This document shows, one piece after another, positions 54,735-63,700 of a DNA stretch of 64,000 nt. The number at the start of each line of letters is the position of its first letter. Within the stretch, counting starts at the first letter, position 1. The stretch is from Paraburkholderia tagetis. GTDB lineage: Bacteria; Pseudomonadota; Gammaproteobacteria; Burkholderiales; Burkholderiaceae. Below the pieces are notes generated by a model. It saw only the letters and a list, made by a program, of their open reading frames with translations, ran no database searches and was not told the origin of the DNA. A program made the translations under genes and the position numbers. The stretch lies in assembly GCF_022213065.1 (NCBI RefSeq), contig NZ_JAKLJA010000014.1, forward strand, positions 63,339 to 127,338, read 5' to 3'.

Positions 54735-55385
54735 ATGACGGTGATCGTGGTGGCGAACCCCAAGGGCGGCGTCGGCAAAAGCACGCTGTCCACCAATCTG
54801 GCCGGCTATTTCGCGGCGCAAGGCGAGTGGGTCGCGCTCGCGGACCTCGACCGGCAGCAGTCGGCGCACGCATGGCTCGACCTGCGGCCCGCGACGCTGC
54901 CGGCCATCGAAAGCTGGGGCGTGGATCTCGACAACCCGGTGAAGCCGCCCAAGGGGCTCGAGCACGCCGTCATCGACACGCCGGCGGGCCTGCATGGCAA
55001 CCGGCTCGCTGCGATCGTTGCGCTCGCGGACAAGGTGATCGTGCCGCTGCAGCCGTCCATGTTCGACATTCTCGCGACGAAGGACTTTCTGGACCGGCTC
55101 GCCAAGGAAAAGGCGGTGAAGAAGGGCGCCATCAAGGTGGGCGTGGTGGGCATGCGGGTGGATGCGCGCACGCGCTCGGCCGAGCAGTTGCAGCGCTTCG
55201 TGGAGGGGCTCGATCTGCCCGTGCTGGGCTATCTGCGCGACACGCAGAACTACGTGCAGCTTGCGGCCCACGGGCTCACGCTGTGGGATGTCGCGAAAAG
55301 CCGGGTGGAGAAGGACCTTGAGCAATGGAAGCCGATCGTGTCGTGGGTGGACGGCAACCAGGCGGGGCCCGAGGCCGCCCGGTGA
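54735..55385 (+). CDS. ParA/MinD-family ATPase, no ParB neighbour
   Basis: 216 residues from ATG 54735, with GGGAG 5 bases upstream. It has a deviant Walker A NPKGGVGKSTLSTNL and Walker A' ADLDRQQSAHAW, followed by IDTPAGLHG. It is a small ParA-type P-loop ATPase without a helix-turn-helix. No parB, flagellar, chemotaxis or conjugation gene is nearby, so cargo and partner are unknown. Unlike CpaE in this window it keeps both signature lysines. Confidence 0.88.
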   Translation: MTVIVVANPKGGVGKSTLSTNLAGYFAAQGEWVALADLDRQQSAHAWLDLRPATLPAIESWGVDLDNPVKPPKGLEHAVIDTPAGLHGNRLAAIVALADKVIVPLQPSMFDILATKDFLDRLAKEKAVKKGAIKVGVVGMRVDARTRSAEQLQRFVEGLDLPVLGYLRDTQNYVQLAAHGLTLWDVAKSRVEKDLEQWKPIVSWVDGNQAGPEAAR

Positions 55386-55423
55386 TGCATGCCGCGGCGG
55401 GCAGGGCGCCCGCCGCATGAGCC

Positions 55424-55476
55424 GAAGCCCGAGCCGAGCCGAAGCCGAGCCCGAAGCCGAGCCCGAAGCCGAGCCC
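55424..55476. repeat. GAAGCC/GAGCCC tandem array downstream of panD
   Basis: Three exact copies of GAAGCCGAGCCC (55441-55476) are preceded by degenerate copies from 55424. The array fills much of the 106-bp gap between the convergent parA-like gene and panD. No coding or hairpin role is apparent. Confidence 0.75.
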
Positions 55477-55491
55477 CCGGCCTCTCGCGCC

Positions 55492-55878
55492 TTAGCTCCA
55501 GCTTTGCGTCGGCACGTGGTCGCGGCTGCCCTTGATGCGATTGTTCTCGTCGACGAACACGAGATCCGGCTTCCAGCCCGCCTTCAGCTCTTCTTCTTCC
55601 ACGTTCGCGAAAGCCGCGATGATCACGAGGTCGCCCAGCTGTGCGCGGCGCGCGGCCGAGCCGTTCAGCGAGATCATGCCGCTGCCGCGCTCGCCCTTGA
55701 TCGCGTAGGTCGTGAAGCGCTCGCCGTTGTTGATGTTCCAGATGTCGATGCGCTCGTTCTCGACGATGTTCGCCGCTTCGAGCAGGTTCTCGTCGATCGC
55801 GCACGAGCCTTCGTAGTGCAGCTCGCAGTGCGTGACGGCGACACGGTGGATCTTCGACTTGAGCATATGGCGTTGCAT
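55492..55878 (-). CDS. panD: Aspartate 1-decarboxylase
   Basis: 128 residues from ATG 55878, with GAGGAG 8 bases upstream. It makes beta-alanine for pantothenate. The proenzyme self-cleaves at Gly-Ser in YEGSCAI to form the pyruvoyl cofactor. NGERFTTYAIKGERGSG and GDLVIIAAF are also conserved. panC follows upstream on the same strand, so pantothenate synthesis is grouped here. Confidence 0.96.
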   Translation of the reverse strand: MQRHMLKSKIHRVAVTHCELHYEGSCAIDENLLEAANIVENERIDIWNINNGERFTTYAIKGERGSGMISLNGSAARRAQLGDLVIIAAFANVEEEELKAGWKPDLVFVDENNRIKGSRDHVPTQSWS

Positions 55879-56015
55879 GGTGAGTCTCCTCAGGCGGGCG
55901 GGCGCGCGGCCCGCCGCGGGTGATGCTGAAAAAGCGGCTGAAAAAGGCCACCAAAAGAGCGGCCAAAGCAAGCGCGCTGAAAAACCTCTGAAAGGGCGCG
56001 AAGGCCGCGCGGCGC

Positions 56016-56858
56016 TCAGATCTCGAGGTTGTCGATCAGGCGCGTGGGGCCGAGCTTGGCTGCGGCCAGCACGACGAGCGGCGCATCGGCATCGGCGGCG
56101 ACGCCTGGTGCGGGCGGCAGCAGGTTCGCCTGCTTGCGGATGGCGATGTAATCGGGCTTCCAGCCACGCGCGGCGAGCGTGGCCATGGCTTCGAGCTCGA
56201 GCTGCTGGAAGTCGCGGCGGCCCGAGAGCACCGACTCGCGAATCCCGCGCAGCACGCCCGCCAGTTGCGGCGCCTCTGCGCGCTCGGCCGGCGAGAGATA
56301 GCGGTTGCGCGAGCTGAGCGCGAGGCCGTCACTATCGCGCACGGTTTCAGCGGCGATTATCTCGGTCGGCAGCGCGAATTGCTTGCACATCGCGCGCACG
56401 ATCATCAACTGCTGGTAATCCTTTTTGCCGAACACCGCGACGCGCGGCTGCACGCACGACATCAGCTTCATGACGACCGTGCACACGCCCTCGAAAAAAC
56501 CGGGTCGGAACTCGCCTTCGAGAATGTCGCCCAGATCGTGCGGCGGCCGCACGCGATACTCCTGCGGCTGCGGATACATGTCGGCCTCGGTGGGCGCGAA
56601 TAGCACGTAGACGTTTTCCTTCTGCAGCTTCTCGATGTCGTCCTGGAGCGTGCGCGGATATTTGTCGAAGTCTTCGTTGGGGCCGAACTGGAGGCGGTTG
56701 ACGAAGATGCTCGCCACCACCGGGTCGCCGTGCTGGCGCGCGAGGCGCATCAGCGAGAGGTGGCCTTCGTGCAGGTTGCCCATGGTCGGCACGAACGCGG
56801 TGCGGTTTTGGCCGCGCAACTGGTCGCGCAGTTCCTGAATCGAGCTGATGACTTTCAT
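56016..56858 (-). CDS. panC: Pantoate--beta-alanine ligase
   Basis: 280 residues from ATG 56858. It is an ATP-dependent ligase of the nucleotidyltransferase (HIGH) superfamily. The motif PTMGNLHEGHLSL is early, and FGKKDYQQLMIVRAM and the KMSKS-like DSDGLALSSRNRYL follow. It lies upstream of panD with a 137-bp gap. Together they convert aspartate and pantoate to pantothenate. Confidence 0.97.
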   Translation of the reverse strand: MKVISSIQELRDQLRGQNRTAFVPTMGNLHEGHLSLMRLARQHGDPVVASIFVNRLQFGPNEDFDKYPRTLQDDIEKLQKENVYVLFAPTEADMYPQPQEYRVRPPHDLGDILEGEFRPGFFEGVCTVVMKLMSCVQPRVAVFGKKDYQQLMIVRAMCKQFALPTEIIAAETVRDSDGLALSSRNRYLSPAERAEAPQLAGVLRGIRESVLSGRRDFQQLELEAMATLAARGWKPDYIAIRKQANLLPPAPGVAADADAPLVVLAAAKLGPTRLIDNLEI

Positions 56859-57135
56859 GATCGGATGCGTTATGCCTCGCACGGGGCAAGACGGGTTGCG
56901 GCAAGCGGCGAAACGCGCGGCGCACCAGGGCGCGCGGCTGGCCGGATGGCGTGTGCCCGGCCCGTCAGGGGCAGGCGCGGGCGATTGTAGAGGATTTGGG
57001 CGTGCTGCGCAGCCGCTTCGGATGGGGGGTTATCCTGGCCCCGCGCGGAGGAGTCCGCTGGAAGTCGATATGGGGCCGGGTCAATTGGGGTGCCCAGACG
57101 GCTTGGGCAGGCACGGGGTACAGGCGGCTGGCGGC

Positions 57136-58104
57136 CTAGGCGGGCAAATACGCGAGGCGCACGTATATTGGCGCGAACGGCTCGGCCTGAGTGATCTCGA
57201 TGAGCGACTCGCGCGCGAGTTCGAGCATGGCGATGAAGTTCACGACCACGACGGGCACGCCGCGCGTGGTGTCGAAGAGTTCCGAGAATTCCATGAAGCG
57301 CGCACCCTGGAGCCGGCGCAGGATCACGCTCATATGCTCGCGCACCGAAAGCTCTTCGCGCGAGATCTTGTGGTGCTGCACGAGTTTCGCGCGCTTGATG
57401 ACGTCGGCCCACGCTGCGCGCAGGTCGTTGCTGTCCACGTCGGGAAAGCGCGGCGTGATGCTCTGCTCGATATAGACCTCGGCGCGCATGAAGTCGCGGC
57501 CGAGCTGCGGCAGGCGGTCGATGCGCTGCGCGGCGAGCTTCATCTGCTCGTATTCGAGCAGGCGACGCACGAGTTCCGCGCGCGGGTCTTCCGCTTCCTC
57601 GCCGGTATCGGCCTTCTTGACCGGCAGCAGCATGCGCGACTTGATCTCGATGAGCATGGCCGCCATCAGCAGGTATTCCGCGGCGAGTTCGAGATTGGTC
57701 TTGCGCAGTTGCTCGACGTAGCCCAGGTATTGCGTCGTGACATCCGCCATCGGAATGTCGAGCACGTTGAAGTTCTGCTTGCGGATCAGGTAGAGCAGCA
57801 GATCGAGCGGACCTTCGAACGTTTCGAGAAAGACTTCGAGCGCGTCGGGCGGGATGTAGAGGTCTTGCGGGAGCTTGAACAGCGGCTCGCCATACAGACG
57901 CGCGAACGCGACGCCGTCGACCGTGTCGGGCGTCGAATCCGTGGCGGGGGCGCTGAGCGCTTCGCCCGGGCTGGCTGTCTGGCTTGCCGGGCCCGTCGGG
58001 TGCGCCGGAGCATGATGCGCTTCGGCACCGGCTGGAAGGACATGACCTGGGTTGGCCCGTCCTTCGGCCTCGTTAGCCATGTCGGCCCCGTCGGCCTCGG
58101 CCAT
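57136..58104 (-). CDS. scpA: Segregation and condensation protein A
   Basis: 322 residues. It is the kleisin subunit of SMC-ScpAB. The N-terminal 60 residues are an Ala/Pro-rich extension not typical of the family core, and the core starts near FEGPLDLLLYLIRKQ. Conserved stretches include LEYEQMKLAAQRIDRLP and MLIEIKSRMLLP. It overlaps the stop of the DUF3460 gene by one base (TGATG), so they are coupled. Confidence 0.94.
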   Translation of the reverse strand: MAEADGADMANEAEGRANPGHVLPAGAEAHHAPAHPTGPASQTASPGEALSAPATDSTPDTVDGVAFARLYGEPLFKLPQDLYIPPDALEVFLETFEGPLDLLLYLIRKQNFNVLDIPMADVTTQYLGYVEQLRKTNLELAAEYLLMAAMLIEIKSRMLLPVKKADTGEEAEDPRAELVRRLLEYEQMKLAAQRIDRLPQLGRDFMRAEVYIEQSITPRFPDVDSNDLRAAWADVIKRAKLVQHHKISREELSVREHMSVILRRLQGARFMEFSELFDTTRGVPVVVVNFIAMLELARESLIEITQAEPFAPIYVRLAYLPA

Positions 58105-58289
58105 CAGAAGTTCTGGTAGTAGACGTAGGGCGTCTGCTTGACGCGCGAGGCTTGCTGGCGCTCGCGCTCATCGAGGTCGAGCGGCTGCTTGTCCCACAGG
58201 AGCGAGCGACCCTTGCGCTGCTGCTCTTCGAGGTCCGGCTTCTGCTCTTTGAGTTGATTCAGGAATTGCGTGATTTCCGACTGATACAT
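58104..58289 (-). CDS. DUF3460 family protein
   Basis: 61 residues. It is a very short, charged protein (MYQSEITQFLNQLKEQKPDL, WDKQPLDLDERERQQ) that matches DUF3460, found upstream of scpA in beta-proteobacteria. No function is known. Its translational coupling to scpA suggests a link to chromosome segregation, but this is inference. The C-terminus VYYQNF is aromatic. Confidence 0.85.
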   Translation of the reverse strand: MYQSEITQFLNQLKEQKPDLEEQQRKGRSLLWDKQPLDLDERERQQASRVKQTPYVYYQNF

Positions 58290-58723
58290 GGCTAATGTCC
58301 GTCGCGAGGAGTGCGATTAGTACGATTCGTGTGCGTAGTCGCGCCAAGGCGGCCGCGTCCGATGCGCCCGCCCATGTGCGTGTCGGCCGCAATTTTACCG
58401 CAAGCGCCGGGCGCGGAACATCCTGACGGGCGGCGCGTATCGATGCCTGCCCGGCGCACCAGGGACAGCGGGGGGCGGGACTGCAGCAGCGTACCCCAGC
58501 GGGCGCGAGGGAGGATAGCCGCCGGGCGAAGACGGCGCTGGAGCGGCGTCCGGGGCGCTCGGGCTGTCCCGCTACAGCGCTTCTTTGCGGCCCTTGTTGC
58601 GCCGCATCCTGGGGTTTTCGAGCGCCGATGTGGTGAAATAGCGCGTTTGCGCCCGCATCGCCGCAAGAGACTCGCGCGCGGGGCGCCTGAAATGGGTAAA
58701 AGAACGACGGCTGGAGGTCTTGT
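58290..58723. other. Divergent region between the DUF3460-scpA operon and tamA
   Basis: 434 bp without a supported gene. It is GC-rich, with no clear promoter hexamers, hairpin or repeat. It must contain promoters for both directions. A GGAGG at 58713-58717 serves the tamA start. Confidence 0.5.
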
Positions 58724-60676
58724 TTGGCGGGCAGGGTGATCGAAGCGTTGCGTGTAAAGCGGCGTCCCTCGCGGGTGATGCGGCATGGGCACGCCGCCGC
58801 GGCGTGCGCCACCGGCACGCGCGTTGCCCGCTTGCGTGCCGCGGTCCACGACTTGTCGTGCCTGCCCCGCGCGCCACGCTTGCCTCGTCTCTCCCTGCGC
58901 TTCTTCGCATGGCTTGCCGCGGGCTTCCTCGCCACTCTCATGACCGCAGCGCCCGCGCGGGCCGATCTGGCCAGCCTGCTGCCGTGGTCGCACAAGCGCA
59001 CCTACTACGACGTCGACATCCAGACCTCGCCGCGCGAGCTGCGCAAGCTGCTCGAAGCGCACCTCGACCTCGCGCGTTTTTCCACGCGCTCCGGCGTCAA
59101 CGACGACCAGTTCGAATTTCTCATCACCGCCACGCCGCAGCAGGTGCGCGACCTCGCGTCCACGGACGGCTATTTTTCGCCGGTGGTGCGCACCGACGTG
59201 CGCACCGACGAAAACGGCAAGCGCCGCGTGATCGTGCAGGTGGACGCGGGTCCGCGCACGACCATCTCGGCGGTGGCGCTGGCCTTTACCGGACCCGTGC
59301 AGACCGAGGACCCCGCGCAGGAAAACGCCACGCGCTTTGCGTTCTCGCTGCACGAAGGCGATGCCTTCACGCAGTCCGGCTGGGACGGCGCCAAGAGCGC
59401 GGCGCTCAGGGCGTTGCAGGCGCGCCGCTACCTGGGCGCGAAGATCGTGCGCTCCGAGGCGCGCGTGGATCCGCTCAAGCATGACGCGAAACTTTCCGTG
59501 ACATTCGACAGCGGCCCGACCTTCACGATGGGGCAGATCGACGTTTCGGGCACGCGGCGCTATCCGCAGAAGATCGTGAGCAACGTGAACCCGATCACGC
59601 CCGGCGAAATCTACGACGTCAGCCGCGTGACCGAGCTGCAGCGCCAGGTCCAGAACACGCCGTACTACGCGAGCGTGGCCATCGACGTGGACGACAACAC
59701 GCAAAAGCCCGAGCAGACGCCGCTGCACGTGAAGGTGAGCGAGTATCCGTACAACAACTTCCGTGGCGGCGTGGGCTACTCGACCGACACCGGCGCGCAT
59801 GTCCAGGGCTCGTACACGTATCTCAACACCTTTGGCTCGGCATGGCCGCTCCAGCTTTCGGGGCGGCTCGACCAGATCCAGAAGTACGGCCAGATCCAGT
59901 TGTCGATGCCGCCCGGCCCGCGCGCGTGGACCAACAGCGTGCTCGCGTCGTACACGACCACCGACGTCTCGGACACCACCATCTACAGCCTGCGCGCCGG
60001 CGTGCAGCGCACGCGCACCTCGCAGAACATCGACTATGCGTACTCGCTGCTCTACTACCAGGACCGCCTGTACCAGAACGCCGGGCCGCCCACCATGGCC
60101 CGTGCGCTCGTGCCTCAATGGTCGTGGACCCGCCGCAACATCGACGATCCGCTGTTTCCGCGTTCGGGCAATGTCGTGCGCGTGGAGGCGGGCTTCGGCG
60201 TGAAGAACGCGGGCTCCGACGCCAACTTCGTCCGTGCCTACGCGCGCGGTCAGCAGTATCTGCCGATCGGCCGAGACGACCTCATGCTGTTTCGCGCCGA
60301 GATGGGCGGCGTGTTTACGCCAAGCAGCTCCTCGAATGTGCCTGCCTCGCTGCTGTTCCGCGCGGGCGGCTCGAACTCGGTGCGCGGCTACTCCTTCCAG
60401 AGCATCGGCGACAACGTCGCGGGCTCGATCCTGCCGACCAAGTATCTCGTGACGGGATCGGCCGAATATCAGCACTGGTTCAATCACGACTGGGGCGGCG
60501 CGGTCTTCTTCGATGTCGGCACCGCCACCGATACCTGGGGAGAAAAGGTCTTCTATCCGGGCGCGGGCTTTGGCGCGCGCTGGCGCAGCCCCGTCGGTCC
60601 GGTCAATCTCGATCTTGCGTACGGTTTTCGCGACCGCAGAGTGCGGCCCTACGTGACTCTCGGAATCGCATTCTGA
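58724..60676 (+). CDS. tamA: TamA-type Omp85 outer-membrane assembly protein
   Basis: 650 residues. POTRA-like repeats lie at about 95-340 (PTFTMGQIDVSGTRRYPQ) and a C-terminal 16-strand barrel of the BamA/TamA type ends in VNLDLAYGFRD and VTLGIAF, with the late motif RAGGSNSVRGYSFQSIGD. A signal-like hydrophobic segment (FFAWLAAGFLATLM) comes after about 55 residues. The start is TTG 58724 because GGAGG sits 6 bases upstream. A later start nearer the hydrophobic core is possible. It is followed by tamB. Confidence 0.9.
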   Translation: MAGRVIEALRVKRRPSRVMRHGHAAAACATGTRVARLRAAVHDLSCLPRAPRLPRLSLRFFAWLAAGFLATLMTAAPARADLASLLPWSHKRTYYDVDIQTSPRELRKLLEAHLDLARFSTRSGVNDDQFEFLITATPQQVRDLASTDGYFSPVVRTDVRTDENGKRRVIVQVDAGPRTTISAVALAFTGPVQTEDPAQENATRFAFSLHEGDAFTQSGWDGAKSAALRALQARRYLGAKIVRSEARVDPLKHDAKLSVTFDSGPTFTMGQIDVSGTRRYPQKIVSNVNPITPGEIYDVSRVTELQRQVQNTPYYASVAIDVDDNTQKPEQTPLHVKVSEYPYNNFRGGVGYSTDTGAHVQGSYTYLNTFGSAWPLQLSGRLDQIQKYGQIQLSMPPGPRAWTNSVLASYTTTDVSDTTIYSLRAGVQRTRTSQNIDYAYSLLYYQDRLYQNAGPPTMARALVPQWSWTRRNIDDPLFPRSGNVVRVEAGFGVKNAGSDANFVRAYARGQQYLPIGRDDLMLFRAEMGGVFTPSSSSNVPASLLFRAGGSNSVRGYSFQSIGDNVAGSILPTKYLVTGSAEYQHWFNHDWGGAVFFDVGTATDTWGEKVFYPGAGFGARWRSPVGPVNLDLAYGFRDRRVRPYVTLGIAF

Positions 60677-60737
60677 TGATGACGCTTGCCACGCTCCGCG
60701 CCGCTTCGACGCCGCTGCTCGCCATGGAGTGCACCGC

Positions 60738-63700
60738 ATGAGCGCGCACGAACGCTTACGTTGCGCGGGTTGGCTCGTGCCCAGGATGGCGTTTGCCGCG
60801 CCGTCGGAGGGGGGGGGGGGGCCGCCGTCTGAACCGCCGCGGGGCGGCGACGGCACGGGTGGAACGGGTGGGTCGAATGGAGCGAACGGAGCCGGCGGCG
60901 CTGGCGCCCCGCCGTCCGGCGAAGGCCGCGAGCCGGACGCACCGCCGCCGCGCCGCCGCCGCCGGGTGTGGAAATCGCTTGCGTGGGCGGTTGCCGCGCC
61001 GGTGCTGATCGTCGCGCTGGTGGCCGGGCTCGTCTACGGCGTGGCGACGACCGAGCGCGGCACGGCCTGGGCCTGGCGCGCGGCCGTGAAGGTGATGGGC
61101 GGTCAACTGGCGGGCACGCTCGACGGCGGCACCATCGCAACGGGCCTGCGCTTGCACGACGTGAGCTGGCGCGGCAAGGACGGCACGACCTTCGCGATCG
61201 ACCGCGCGAGCAGCCAGTGGGCACTGGAAATTCATGAGGGCCGGCCCTGGCGCTTCGTGCTCGACTATCTGCATGTGGGCGACGTCGATGCGCGCATCGT
61301 GCCGTCCGCCACCACTGAGCCTTCGTCGCCGATGACGCTGCCGGGCGATCTGCGGCTGCCGCTCGCGCTCGAGATCCGCGATGTGCGCGTGGCGAAGCTC
61401 ACGCTGCACCAAGGCACCTCGGCCACCGAGTTCTCGAATTTCGCCTTCCATGGCCGCAGCGACGGACGGCACCACGAGGCGGCCGTCGAGCAGCTCGATA
61501 CGCCATATGGCGCGCTGAACGCGAGCGCGAAGCTCGACGGCGTGCGGCCGTTCGCACTCTCGGGCACCCTCGGCTACGCGGGCAAGGTGAACAACGAGGA
61601 CGTGCAGATGAACGCGCGCCTGGGCGGATCGCTGGAGGCGCTCAGCGCCGAAATCGCGGCGAGCGGCATGAAGCTGACGGGGCAGGCGCACCTCGAGGCG
61701 GCGCCGTTCGCGGCGGTGCCGCTCAAGCGCGCGACGCTGGCGTTCGATCACGTGAACCCGCAGGCGTTCGCGCCGGGCGCGCCGCTCGCCGATCTCGCGT
61801 TGCGCGCCGATCTGGAACCGGCGCAGGGCGGCGTCAAGCCGTTCGCGTCCGAGGCGGCGTCGCAGGCGGCGGCGTCCGGCGCAGCCCTCGCTTCGGGGGC
61901 TTCGGGCGCTTCAAGCGCCGCGCCGGGCCACGAGAATCCCAACGCGGCCGGCTTTACGGTTGCGGGCACCGTGTCGGTCGTCAACGCGAAGCCGGGCGCC
62001 ATCGATGCGCATCTGCTGCCGCTCATCGACGCGCGCACGGACGTCGTGCTCGATGCACACACGCAACGCCTCTCGAACCTGAACGTGCGGCTCGTGAAGC
62101 ACGCGACGGTGACGGGCGGCGGCGTACTGAGCGGGCGTAACGGCCGCTTCGACCTCAAGGTGGCGGCACTCGATCTGAACGCGCTCGAAGGGAGCGTGCT
62201 CCCGACGCAACTGGCCGGGCCGATCACCGTGCGCCTCGCTGGCGACGCGCAGAGCGTCGCGCTCGATCTTGCCGATCCGAAGGCCGCGCTGCGCCTGCAA
62301 GGCAAGGTGACGCAGGATCGCGCGCGTCTCGCCTTCAACGACGTGCGGCTGAGCTCGGGCGCAGGGCATCTCGACATCACGGGCGCACTCAAGCATGACG
62401 CCCATTCCAGCTACACGCTCAAGGCGGTGCTGACCAATTTCGATCCGCTTGCGCTGGCGTCGCAGGTGCCGACGCGCACGAGCGCGGCACATAAGCCGGT
62501 CAAACCCGCAGCGCCCACCGATGCGCAACGCGCCGCCGAAAAGAATGCCCTGAATCCGCGACGCAACCTCGCGCTCAATCCGGCGATGAACCCCGCGCTC
62601 AATCCGGCGCAGACGAGCGAGCAGGCAAACGCGCAGAACGTCGCGCGCAATACCACTCAAAGCGCAACGCAAAGCGCCACCCAGGCCACAAAGCAAACCG
62701 CGACACCGAAAACGGCCCCACGCAAATCCGCACCCAAGGCCCCGGCGCGACGCATCGTGGCGCGCGTGAACGGCACGCTCAACGCCAGCGGCATGCTCGC
62801 GCCCACTTTCACGACGAAGGCTCAGTTCAAGCTCGGCCCGAGTGTCTACGACAACCTGCCGCTCAGCGGCGAGGGCCTCGTCCAGCTAGCAGGTTCGCGC
62901 ATCCTGCCGAGCCGCGCGAATCTCTCGGTCGCGGGCAATACCGTCGATCTGCAGGGCAGCTTCGGCGTGCGTGGCGACCGCCTGCGCTTTCGCGTGGATG
63001 CGCCGCAGCTCGACCGGCTCGGCTTCGGCGTCGCGGGCCAACTGGCGGCGAGCGGCGACCTGACCGGCACCTTCGCGCATCCCGACGTGACGCTCGACTA
63101 CAAGGCCGCGAACGTGGTGATCGGCGAGAACCGGGTCGGCCACGCCGAGGGCCGCGCCGAAGCGCACGACGGCGCGAACGGGGCGCTCGCCTTCAGCGCC
63201 GACGCGAGCGGTATCGCGGTGGCGGGCGTCGACATCACGACGCTGAGCGCGCGCCTTTCCGGCACGCGCGCGAAGCATGCGCTCACCGCGAGCGCGAAGG
63301 GCAAGGTGCAGGGGCAGCCGATCGACTTCGCGGTGGCGGCCAACGGCAAGCTCTCGGACACCCGCGAGGGTACGCGCTGGGACGGCACGCTCACGCAGCT
63401 CGAGAATCGCGGCGTGCCGGGCGTGAAGCTGGAGGCGCCGGTGACGGTGAGCGCGGGGCCGGGCAAGGTCACGCTCGGCGCGGCGCGCATCGCGGCCATT
63501 GGCGCCTCGCTCGACTTGAAGTCGTTCGATCTCGACCACGGCCGCATCCGCTCGGCGGGCACGCTCACGAACGTCTCGGTCGCGCGCATCATGCAATTGC
63601 GCCAGCAGTTCACGGGCGTGCCGTCCACGCTCAAATCGGATCTGGTCTTCGATGGCGACTGGGACTTTTCGATCGGCCAGAGCGCGAGCGGCTATGTGCA

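Noticed and set aside
58292..60856. Long minus-strand open frame (about 850 codons) over tamA
   Set aside because: It is antisense to tamA, which has POTRA and barrel motifs and a Shine-Dalgarno sequence.
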